Positions 1-12,600 of a stretch of 64,000 bases of DNA are shown here, piece after piece (the stretch's first letter is position 1; every line of letters starts with the position of its first letter). A program made the translations under genes and the position numbers. The stretch is from Gorsachius magnificus (Eukaryota; Chordata; Aves; Pelecaniformes; Ardeidae), in contig CM067086.1 of NCBI GenBank assembly GCA_034008185.1, forward strand, positions 29,843,007-29,907,006, given 5' to 3'. A model generated the notes under the pieces. The model was not told the DNA's origin. It was given only the letters and a program-made list of their open reading frames with translations, and did not search any database.

Positions 1-482
1 AGTGAGCTCTACTTTTTTGTACATATGCATCTGAATAATATTGTTTTAAGTTTACACTGGAAAAGCCAGTGTTAAGTAACTCTCTAGAATGTGCTTCAAA
101 TATTCTTCATGTATATAAGAAACAGAACTAGAGCATTATTTAGGCACAGTAGACCTTGTAGGTTTAAGGTTCAAATTCAAGGTTTAAAATTCACAGATGT
201 AGCTGTAGAATGAGTGACTGGGGATTTAAAGAATTTTGCTTACTTAATGAAAAACCACATATTTAAATCAAGTATTAACCTCTGAGTTTAGGATGTGCTC
301 CCTTTGCAGCCTGATCTAAGATAAAGAAGTGCTCATGATTTGCACAAAAAAAAAAAAAAAAAGTACTTTTAAAAGAATCTCAGACTAGGGCCAGCATGCA
401 TTCTCCAACACCAGGCACCTCAATTGAGCCAGCAAACCTTCACAGAAAAGTTCTTAAAAAATATCCTTTCCCAGGGTCTTAC
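1..482 (-). other. CDAN1: CDAN1 intron reaching the left edge
   Basis: No coding signal is seen on either strand. The stretch contains a 17-bp A run (346-362) and otherwise unremarkable AT-rich intron sequence. Confidence 0.7.
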
Positions 483-649
483 CTGTATACCTGCAGCAAG
501 AGACAAAATACTTTCCTGTAGTAATCCAGGAAAGGAGCAGTATGATCCACAAGGGAAAGGTACTCCACAATCCAAGGAATAGTGAGGATAGAACGCTGAT
601 TCCGAATACATTGCCTCAGAAGCTTCAATACATCCAGTACAGGCAGGGT
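483..649 (-). CDS. CDAN1: CDAN1 exon, last one inside the window
   Basis: The exon has 167 bp, acceptor tccattgag, donor ACAG|gtaaga. It encodes [39 protein letters not shown] and ends LLLQVYR in phase 2. The following exon must lie beyond position 1 to the left. Confidence 0.92.
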
Positions 650-3600
650 CTCAATGGACAACAGAAGTTAAAGCAGCAGCTTAAAGTTACCTTTTGATAC
701 TTAAAGAACAACTTTATCTATATCATGACCTTTCTAGGATCTCATCTTCTGTACGAGTAAGAGGTGACTTTCTGGCTAATGAAAACATTCCTTTGCACAC
801 AAGCAGAGGTAAAAAACAAACTATGATGGCAACCAGAGGTCCCACTGGGACTTTCAAAAGTAAGGCCAGAAGCCTGACTATGTATAAGTGGAGTCAAGGT
901 CTAAGCCCTCCTTCCATGCATTCAGTATGACACGCTGCTAGGACATGGGTGCAAAACTAACAAAAACATTCCTGGTAGCTGGATTTTACACTATAAATAC
1001 AAGTCATCTTAGCCAGGCCAGAGTTCTGGTATGACAGCCCCAGATTAGCAGAAATAACAGAAGACTGAGTACCTCACCATCTTTTGCACACATCTTTTTG
1101 CTCCCTCTTTTCTAGCTTACACAAACTCTTCTTTCCTTTATTCCCAACTGCAGAAGATGCAGTAGGGGCACAGAGCAGTATAACATCATCCTAGGAACCA
1201 CTGGCTTGCTTTGAAAGGGCGTAACTACTCATAATCCCCTCCTCGGATTAGAAAGCCTGCCTGTCAAGCAAAAGGCCACATTAGATTTCTTAGAAGAGTT
1301 TGGTTTCTTACTTGGTTTCTTAATGCTACTGCAGAGTCTTGCAAGTCTCTAGTTGGTTGCTCCACAGTGCGATATGGCAAGAAAACAAGAAACCCCAGGA
1401 ACTTGCCAAGGAGCCGTAGGCTTAACAGGACCACAGTGAAACGCTTCTTTTCATCCTGAAATGAAGGAAAGAAGCTGGGGCAATGCTACCCTTTAGTGTA
1501 GGTAGTTGTTTTGCTAATAAGGTAAAATTCCACTCTCTTCAGGTAAAAGGACCACACAGCTTCATCACTGGTTTTGATAAAGGTAAGTTTCCAAATATGT
1601 ATTTATCAAGCATTTTAAATTGTGTCTGCCTCCACTGCTTCACTTATAGCAAGAAGAAATTAATTCAAGAGCTTTCTAAAACAAGCAGCTGCTTAACCAC
1701 ATCTTCACATTAACAACTTCGGAGTCAATGAAAGACCAGAGAGCTGATCTCATGTTGCCTCCTTTATACCATTACTGCTCTGCAAGTTTCCATGAACCTT
1801 TGGCTGCTCCTTTGCTAACAGACTATAAGCTAGAACACCTCTGATAGGTATAGATGAGTGAAGAAACATCTGAACAGGCATGACTACAAATTCATTCTAA
1901 CTAAAATCTTTCTATGTGGAAAAGTAACAAGGAGCTACTGCAATTGAGCGCAACAACTGGACTCAGTTATTTCATTGATCTAACACAGGGTACTAACAAC
2001 CTAAAAAGAGGCTCTCACTTATCAAACTGTTGTGCATCATCTCTTATGACAGTTCTGTGAGGCACCGTAAAGCATGCACGTAAGTGGCTAGGGGCTCAGA
2101 CATCCATAACCAAGTTGCAGAGTTATGACAAAACCAAAAGAAGCAGCTCTTGTCCTGCAAATACAGCAGTGGAAGCTCCAAGGCAACTCACAATCAAGCC
2201 AGTAATTCTTTGGGTACAGGAGCAGTTCAGGGAAATTCCTGCCAGATGTGTTTGCAAAAAAACAAACTTACCTGTTCATCCATATCTGCTTCCCCATCAC
2301 TGTGCTCATGCTCCACCAGAGTAAGGCCATCCAGTTCGAGTATCTTCAGGCACAGACTATCCATCAGGTGCTGATTGAACTGGTAACTTCAGCAAAAGAT
2401 GATGATGAGTCAGACTGGGCTGAAAACAGCAGTAAAACCTCAACTAACACTCTGCAAATTTTCAAGCTTGTCTCATGAGTTGTATCAAACATCAGCAGAC
2501 ATCCAATGCAACAGACTGAAGACAAGCAAGCAAGGGATAAGACTAGCACTGGCTGACCTGCCTCTTTTCCACTCTTATTTTGTACTTTTCCAAACAGATG
2601 CTATTTAGCAAGTCCCAGCATAAGGATAATAATATGGATCTGTTGAAGCAGGAAGCTGTAAAGTAACTGAACTTAAGATTCAAATCTCCCATAGATCACA
2701 ACTCCTCCATGCTGTGGATTATGAAAAACTCATTAAACAAAACCATGAACCTGGCTTCATCCTCTAATTCCTTAGCTTCACGCACTAGCACAGAAGAAAT
2801 GCTTGGCCAGTCCAGTGCCCTTGCTATGCAGCAATGCACGCCTTGGCACTGGGAAATGCTTATGGCCTATGACAAGATATTATGAATTTATAGAAAGAAG
2901 ATTATTACCACATAGTCTAGCCTTGTGTAGCACACAGATGCATTTTATGCTCTAGACAGAACCTGCTTATTAACATGTTCACCATGCACACTGGCCAAGA
3001 ACACAAAGTGTGATATTATGTATCTTAAAAAAATTTCTAATACACTCTGCCTAGCTTACACCCTGTCCCAAGCTCTCTGGACAATTCCCCACTGCAAGAG
3101 CAACGTGCTGGTGTTCCCCACTCGCCCACACACTTCACCAAAGAAACAGCGACCACAGGCAGCTAACCTTCCTGCGCTGAGTATGAAGTCCCTGAAGAAC
3201 TGCTGGCACCCTGGGAATGAAGGGGGTGGACAAGGTCCTCTGATGCTCTGAGGAACGACAAATCTTTCCTGCAGCCTCTTCAGACGGCTCAGATTATCAG
3301 AGCCCAGCATATTAAGGACATCCTGGTCTGGGGTGTCTCCCCAGCTTGCGCCACCACCAATAGGACCTTTACACATCTTTAGGAGAGAAAGAGCAGTGAG
3401 GTGGAAAATTTGTAATAAGGCATCATTTCACTTCATCTCTCAGCCCACATGTTCTCCCTTCCTCACAAAACTTTGTTCTAGGAGTAACCCAACCATGGCC
3501 TTTTCAGGCGGCCCACGTACAGAAGATCTCTTCTTCATGCCAAAACATGCCACCCACCTTGGCCATAAACAGCCTAGAGATCTTAAGAGATGGAATTCTG

Positions 3601-6600
3601 ATCCTATACATCTAACTCAGGCGCATCTAGCAGACTACATCTGGATGTGTGGAGGGAACACCTATCACTCATGGTCTTCATGAACCACTCAGTATGATCT
3701 TTAGCCCAGTTTCCAAGGGCTATGATACTGCACTATGCATTCCCAGACCAGGTTTTCCTGGAGTTTGCACAGAGTTAAATGAAGTTAAAAAATTAATGTC
3801 CCCCTCCCCCAAACACATAGATATTACTTAAGACTCAAAGAATCACAGAACTGTTCAGGTTGCAAGGGACCTTTTGGATGATCTAATCCAACCCTCTTGC
3901 TCAGTCAGGGTCAGCTACAGCAGGTTGTCCAGGATGACATTCAGTTGGGTTTTGAATGTCTCCACAGACTGGAAACCCCTCTGGGCAGCCTGTTTCAGTC
4001 TTTGACCACCCTCACAGAAAAGAAGTGTCATCTTGTGTTCAGATGAAATTTCCTTTTTCTCAATTTGTGTCCATTGCCTCATGTCCTGTCAGTGAACACT
4101 ACTAAGACGACTCTGGCTCCCTCCTCTTCATTCCTTCCCACCATGTACTTGTAACACAGTGCTAAGACAGCCTGGAGCCTTCTCTTCTCCAGGCTCAACA
4201 GTTCCAGCTCTCTCAGCTTTTCCTCACACAAAAAACGCTCCAGTCCCTTAATCATTTACATGGCCCTGTGCTGGACTCACTCTAATAAGCTTGTATCTTT
4301 CTTATACTGGTGAGCCCCAAGCTGGACACAGTACTCCAGATGTAACCTATCCAGTGCTAAGTAAAAGGAAAAGATGACTGCATACTCCTAAGTCAGGACA
4401 GTTTTGATGACTGAGATCATACTAAAATGCAGCACTTAACTACGTATATCAAGTAAACAATTACTAGGTCCATTTATTCCAAACTGAGCATCCTGCCCTC
4501 CCAAAAGAACATCTTGTTACACTTCCCAACCTTTAAATTATCAGGCCTCAACACAATTCCTCAGTCTCTGTTCTTTTCTGTATGAGTATCATAATTTCAC
4601 ACAAGATTCCACAAATCACTTTCTGGTCAGACACATCGGATTCGTTGAAGACTCCTAGTTATCAGTTTAGATCTTTGGTTACCCTCGTGAAACCCTGCAG
4701 TCTTCATTAAGAAGGCACAGACATAAAGAAGAAATACAGTACCTAGGACTAATTAAATGCTGTTGATGCAACAAAGTCCATCTCACCTCTTTCCCACAAT
4801 CTCCCTGAACACACACACACATCCGACAGGACATTGATGCAAATTCAGACTGGAGACTAGAGGAATTTTCAACATTCCAACAGCTCACAACTTCCTGGCA
4901 GTGCCTGTGGGCTAAGACTCAAGGGGGGAGGTTTGTGTCTGGTTTGCTATCCAAAAGGAACCCACCTATAAGCTGGCCATTTATAGAGAATACAGTGAAT
5001 ATCTATACTCCAATCAGAAGCATCTTTTCTTTCTTCATTCCTTCAGTTACAGTGAAGTCAAATGATGCTTGAAACTGGCAAAAACCCTCCTGGTAAGCTA
5101 CCACAGCAATACCGAATCAAAAAGAGGCTGTTGCAGTGTTACACAGAAGAACCAGAGACTCTTTGCAGGTAGTACAGTCATGTTGCTAATGAACACAAAA
5201 TTGGGAACCTCCGCATTTGATACATGCCAAAATACACCCTTAAAATTTCTAAAAGTTATAACTGTTCTAAAATTAGAAGGTCAAAGTAAATAACCATGAA
5301 GAATGAATTCTTACAGCTCATGATGTGCTCAGTGTGCCTTATCCCTGACTTACACAGAATACATCAGTAATTTGACACCAATTTATATTTCTGGAAAAGG
5401 AGGGAAATTCCCATCCTGAAGACTTGGCTCTCACAGAGAAGTTTTAATAGGAAAATCTCAAAGAAACTTGCAAGACGTGTTTTTTTTCCCCTCAGGCTGA
5501 GGAAGGATCAGATCAGCTTTGATGCACATCTGCACAAAAAAACCAGTCATTTACCTGGATAAGCTGTTTCTGAAAGAGCCTGGCAAAATGGCTGTGGTTG
5601 CAGGTTGCAGATAGGTGAGCCATCATGGCCCTATGAAGGAAAACATCACAAAATGCTGACTGAATCTCTGTGTTATAGAAAAGTGTTTTAACCTCAAACT
5701 ACATCAAAAGCATAAAGTAACTGCTTTTAAGAAAGTGATCTCCAAAGGCCACAGCAAAAAGCAACATCTTTATAACCAGGTTTCTGCTGACCATAGAAAC
5801 AAAAATTCTCCCTTAGCACCTGCAGAGCAAACACAGCTCTAGAGATAAAAAGACTCTCTTCCTTTCCTGCAAAAATGCTGTTATTTAGGAAGAAAATTAA
5901 CTCATTCAGCTCCCACTCTCCCCTGTGCAGAGCAGTTACTTGAGAGTTCACACAGATGCAAGTAAGAAACAGCAATAGCAGTACTTCTCATGCCCAAAGA
6001 GAAAGAAAATTTCTCAGTTTAAATCTCAGCCTTGTTTTGCTCCTGTTGTGAAAAGTCACCTTCATACAGATAACTTAGTGTTGTAGTGAGTAGGCTGGTG
6101 GTTAAGACTAACACAGAAACCCACAAGGCAACTGCTTTCAAAACCCTAACAGTTTCTTTATATATACTCTATTTTGATAAAGCAATAAATGAATAAACCA
6201 GTTTGCTTTCCACAGAAAGAGACACAGTTGTCTTGTTTTCAGAGCCAATGCACTAGAACCCTCGAAATAATTAGAAGAGCTCAGAGCTTCTGAACGTGTA
6301 ACACACCACGCTTAAGAGCAGTGGGGCACTGGAAACATGAAATACACACACAAGTGTATACAATGATGATGTTCAGACCACAACACACAGGTTGTGAGAG
6401 TGGTTCTTTCTGCAATTATGAACAGGGAAAGAGCTACACCAGGAATGATCAAATTAAGACCCTTGCCACTTAAGGCTTGTTTCTTGAAGATAACAGTTGA
6501 TATTTTTTAAATACAGAAGCAAGTTTACACAGACAGTATATTCCAAGCAGCACAGCTCCCTACAGGTTAGCGCAGAAGACCATTAGGAAGAACATGGAAC

Positions 6601-9600
6601 TTAGGATGCCAAGTCTAGTATGCCACACCAGCAACTCAGCTACATTAAAGAGCTAGCTGAAGTTGCGTAAGACTCCTACCTGATCTTGTTGCCCAGAACT
6701 CTTTCGAAGTCCCAGCCAGTTTTTTCATGGTTGTCCTCCCATTCACGCAGCAGTTCATAAAAGATATCCCTGTGAATCAAGATATTTAACGGTATGAATT
6801 CCTACTCTTCAAAATTTGAAGTAACTGAATATTCTATCGCTCCTAAGTTCCCCAGCAAGAATCTAACTCAGATTAAATAACTCAAGCCTCTAAGCATTCA
6901 GATACCTTTGCAAAACTCATTAATGTTAGCGATACTTCAGCGAGTTTCCATTTTCCAACTTGTCTTTGACAGCAAGTGCTTAAGCTTGTTATGCCCAAGC
7001 TCTGACGGAATGACCAAAACACCCATTACCAGACATACTGAAGACTGAGAGGCAGGAAAGAATAAGCCACATGAAATAATACCTACGAGGAGAGAAAAAA
7101 GGACCAAGACAACTTGCCATTCTCCCCTCACCCTGTCGCTGCAAGCATGGAGGGAGGTGGCAGGAAGAATAAAAGCATACCAGATTTATATGCAGAAGCA
7201 ATCCAGTAGGATGACACACTGTACTGGCATTTACCAGAAGTCTCAATAACTCCTGAAGTATTAGGCTGTTCTTCTCTAAAGACATTAAGCATTTAACTCC
7301 TGCAGTCAATACGGACAAAGACTTTTTTTTTTTTAATTAGAGTGAAAATCTCAGGATTTTTTCTACAGCATGTAGTATACATGAAACATTCTTAATATCC
7401 TTTGTTCACAATCACAGAAAGATTATACCCTGTGAGCTATACAGTAACAGTAAAAGAAACTTACCTTTGTTTCTTAAATATGTGGAATGCTCTGTCACTG
7501 GGAAAGTTAGAGCGATTGTCAGTTTCTGGCTGGAAAGAAACAGACTGTACAGAGCACGGCAGCAGGAGAGACACCTGTTAAAAATATAATGGCAGCCATT
7601 AGACTAATATAAGTCTCTAATTCATCCAACAATCTTGAGACCTAGAAAAAGCAGGGAAAAGGCATGATGAAGAAACAAAGTATCACTAGTTGAGTTGTAC
7701 AGACACTAGCCATTTCCCAGCTGCTAACTTCTAATAAACACCAACAGTTGTACAACCTACATTACACTACAGAGGCATAATCACTCAACATTGTGAGTGG
7801 AAGCATTTACTCTAAGAAGTCTGCAGAACAGATTGCAACCAGTGTGGAAAGAATGGTCTGCAAACAGCCAAAGTGTACCTTCTATAAAGGGCTCCAGAGA
7901 ATGCAGGGCAGTGGCTGGCAATTCCTGTATTATTCTTCTTTCTCCTATTCCGTAAGCCTATGTCTTCAAGTAACATGATAACTTTATTTACAGCTTTAAC
8001 CAAAAGCTCAGCTATTGACATGCCCTAGCCTCAGAAGGTACTCTGTACTTTCTTTGCCAAAAGCAATTTCCATTTTTGAAAGATAGATGAAACAAGATAC
8101 AAAATACATTAAGACAGGCATTCCTACCATCCAGCTTTAGTTCCCTAACTCAGATTATTAGATCAGGAAACCAGTTTTCACAGGCCGCATCGTCTCCTCT
8201 GAAGCTTCATTTTCCTAAAAGGAGGCTGTAGCTATGAAAGACATCCACTTCTCAAATTACACTCTGATATTGCATCTGACATTCATTCTTCTGGAATCCA
8301 CGTTTATTAGATGAGAATCTCAAAAGCAAAACTTGACCCTGTCAAAGTTGCTGGTTGAGGTCAGGGCCTGGAGCACCCTGTAAGGCTAGCCAGTGGTGAC
8401 TCACAGCTAACAAACATTGGACCTAGCAATTCACTCACCCACTGGCAAGAAAAAAATGCAGCTTTTAGACAATTGCCAAAGATGACATGACAAGATACTC
8501 AAAGTAGATGGAATGAGATTTAACATCAAGGCCATCACAAATATAAGAGCAACAACACAAAGGTATGAAGCAACATCAGTTGAGCTCTGCAATTTTTACC
8601 TTGGCTGTGCTGCTTTCATAAGCCTGCCTGAGCCTCTCGTGCAAGGTGGGAGAAAAAGATGCAATCCGTTCATTTTCAGCCAAGAGCTTCAGCGTCCCCT
8701 TTTCTAAACGGGAAATAATTCTGCCAAGACAACATGAATAAAACCCACAGACAGAAAGACATAAACAACGCAAGATCAGACCTAAAGAAATGCTTATACC
8801 CATCTTCTATGAGGCAAGCAAAGAGTTCTAAGCCCCAGGCACCCGGCATGAAATCCTAGTGGCATCTGTATGGCCATTTTTTATTGCTCTCATTTCATGA
8901 CTTTCCCATTCTTGCATAGTCATACTGAAGTGCAGTAGACAGATCAGCGCAAGGAAAACTCACAGACATCCAAATCCAGGCCAAGTTGTATGTTTTGAGG
9001 GAAAATTAACAACTTCATGCCTGTAAGTGGTAAAGCTCTAAAATCCAAGCACACTTGCTTCATCTCACATACATCTGCAGACACAAGCAGAGTTAAAAAA
9101 AAAAAACTATTCGACTCACTCATACTGATAATCCAAGACTTGAACAGCAAAATAAACACAATTGTGCACACTTCGGAAATGCTGTCTCCCTGATGCATCT
9201 AAAGGGAAAAAAAGAAACATGAAACAACAGCAGCTTTCACCATTTATAAACTAAAACACCAACAATTAGCTCTCAAGCGAAATAGGAACTGCCATATCCA
9301 AAAATAGTCTTCTAGACAAGTATCCAGTTTCCAGAAGTTCCCATTCCCTGCCAACTGAACAGACAAATCCTCCCACCCTTACCCTTCCTATACTAAAGGC
9401 AACTGTTTAATGCTGTATGGGAAAGAAAAGATTCCTTCTCAACATTCTGGGCAACAGTAAGCAGATCCACAACAAAAAGTAGACCAACTGCAACCAGTCA
9501 CCAGCTGCTGTTCCCGTAGCTGGAGACTTTGTGTTCCTAATCTCAGCTGTAAGAATCAGTGAGTGACAAAACAAAGGTCAATCAAACAGAGGCATTTATG

Positions 9601-12600
9601 GGGAGGGAGCAGTCTCATCTTAAAGCCACCCTTTTGGTTTTTTTATGCGTATCAAAGCACTAACTGCATCAAGCTTAACCCTGAATTTGCCAAAAAACAA
9701 ATGCAACAATTACGTATTTATATGGATGGATCCTGTGCACTTGTAACCCAACCTTAAATTTAAGAAACACACAGCAGATCAATAGCACTTTTGAGTCGCA
9801 AGGACCAACGGAGGAGAGACTTTAGCATATCTGTCCTCCTCTCTGAAAGTCAGTGTAAGCAAGCAGCTACAGCAAATCTCACACAACAGCAGAAAACTAG
9901 ATTCAATCAGTATCTAGCAACCCCGCTTTATCATATTGCAGAAGCACTTCCCATACATGCATGATTTTTGTCAGCATCTCAGATGAGTCCCACAGTGGTA
10001 ATAAGGCACTTTTATGGAATTTAAGACTAACTGTCCAAGCTAAAAGCAATGTTATCTTTCCATGGAAGTAACATTTTTCCACTCAACACTATTGTTTACC
10101 TTTACTTCTTTCATTGACTTCAAGGTCACTATCCCCATCTTCTGCAGTAGAAGTGCCTTTAGATGTCAACAGCTGCAGAACAAAAAAGAGCTCCAGAAAA
10201 ATATTTGGTACCAGGTTTTCTGGAAGAGAGAAAATGAGATACTAAAGGTGGATATTCAGTATTGATCTGCTTTAATAAATGAAGGTAAAAAGATAGATAA
10301 CTGTTCTAAGGCACAGTCAGCAAAAAACTCCCTCCCCACACAGCCACAGTGTAAATCAATATGGGAATTACAGGGAAGATGCATTCAGGAAGGGTCTGGT
10401 TTCAGATAGGACCCTACAACTTCAGCCTACTACATCTCAGAGTACTGCATCAGGTTCATCTCCTTCCCTAAACTTTTACCTAGTATGTGTTTATTTTAAT
10501 AACTGTATTGGCTTATTTATTTTTCCAGATATTGTTTGTTTGTACACTGTAACTGTCCCACGACTTTTGCTTCTCATCTACCTCCCCGTCACAACACACA
10601 TGCAGTCCAAAGCCCAAAGAAAGGTCAATCTCACATCTTCTGGGTCTTCACCTGCTATACACGATGAATAGAGCTGTGCCAGACACTCCAACTGTTTCTT
10701 GCAGGAAACCTTAGTAGGATTTGCACAGGTCACCAGATGGCTTTCAGCAGGAAGGCTAGCACTGCGAGTGTAGCTAGGCTTAGTAGGAGTGCCAGGATCA
10801 AGAGATATCCCTGCAGGAGAAGATGCCTGGTGCAGCAATTTGCATCTGAAATTCAAGAGCAGCAACATACCATGTGACTGAAGACGATACACAGCAGCCA
10901 TACAGCCAGAAAAGGTCTTTCCCTTGCAGTCTAGCATGAAGAAATTGCTGCGATAACTAACCCCGTCATTTATACTGTCTAAAGGTGCTTTTAGCATGAC
11001 AGTAATTTAACTTGTCTTTCTCTTAGTGAGAAAGGATCTCGGGGCTAACAATCAAAAGACTCAAAAGAATCACATTCAAATTCCAACTCTGCTAAAACAG
11101 TCTGGCACTTTGACCAAACTACCTAACTAACCTATATTACTACTTCTCATCTAAACTGATATTTATTAAGGACACGGAATCTGTTAGAGATCAGGTTCTA
11201 AAAAAAGTTTTTGCACATACAATTTCTGACAGCTAGACACTTTACAAAATCTATGAAAATAAGGTTCACATCCGTGCTTTCAGATATATTTTTAAGTTAA
11301 CAATGCCCTGAGGAGATCCAATACCACTAAGTGGAAAGGCAATGCAACAGCTGATGAAATCCCATACTGGCAAGTTAAATGACAGAAGGAACAAGCTACT
11401 TTAATTGCTGGATTCTCAATCAACAATGATCACTCAGTTAAATACATAGATACTGTAAAAAAATATACCTACAGAGGTCATTCAAAATGCAGCAGCAGAG
11501 CGGCATACATAAGACACATGAGAAGCAGCAAAAAAGTCAGTAATGGCAATATCAAATGATTTGTTAAAGATCCTGGTGGAACATCCACACTTGGCACACC
11601 ACACCACCTCTTACCACATTGTCTCAAAGCAAAAAATCTTTAAAAGTCACTTTAAAGGCTGTGCAGAAGACAGAAACATTTTTAACTGCAGCAAAGAACT
11701 TTTTCTATTGGCCTATTTCTAGTGGAACTGCTGCGATAAAGAACAAATTAGTCCCAAAATGGGAGTAGAAAGGTTATTTAATCACATCTCCCTGCAACGA
11801 ACATAAGCACTCGACTGACTGAAGAAAATTATTTTTTAAGCAGTTTGTAAACCCGCCAAGGTCAAACTCCAACAACGTAGTTAGACTCTGCTTCTCTTCT
11901 GCCTCAGTGTTGTCATCTACCTCAGCATGTATTTCACCTTTTGCCCTTGCTCAGAAGGACCCAGTTGGCTGGGGGCTGGGTTAGTTTTGTACTTCACTTC
12001 ACCACTACCGAGGACACAACAGCAGCTCCCAGCTCTGAGCAGCAAGCACTGCCCATTTCAAGCATGATGGGTCAGATGAGATCACCTCACGGGCAAGATC
12101 CAGCCCACATACTGCTATTTCACCTACTTTATTCTATATGGATTAGTGGGACATCTCATGTAGAATTCCAACTGGAATAGGTGCTTCACAGAAGTGCACA
12201 GAGGCAGGTTTGAATCCTGAGCAGTTCTGTTACAGGTCCGGTGCAAACAGTAACTCATGAGACTCTACTGGGTCCGTTTCAGCAAGTTCTAGACTCACTG
12301 AAGTGAATTGCAAGGCTTAGCAGGAAAAGAATTCCACCCACGTGATCTGAGGATTTTCCCCAAGAACAAAATCTACAAAGAACAGCAACAGTTCAGTCAG
12401 CAATTATAAATGATAGTTTCTCTACTACTGTGCTTTGCTTTTTTTCTGATGTCTTCACAGACTAACAGTGATACCCTTTTACAGAGGACAAAAGTCACAC
12501 AGTAACTGAACAGCAGACACAAAATTAGAAGCTAGAATTCACCTCATCTCCTAGCACACATAATTTTCAATAGATAACTGCAGTAGTAACTTTTAAAACA

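Noticed and set aside
346..362. A run as the tail of a retroelement
   Set aside because: No recognisable retroelement body adjoins it and no target-site duplication was seen.
8600..8703. Alternative CDAN1 acceptor (tttag) 17 bp inside the exon
   Set aside because: It would put the exon out of phase with the preceding one and delete IISRL, which aligns with codanin-1.
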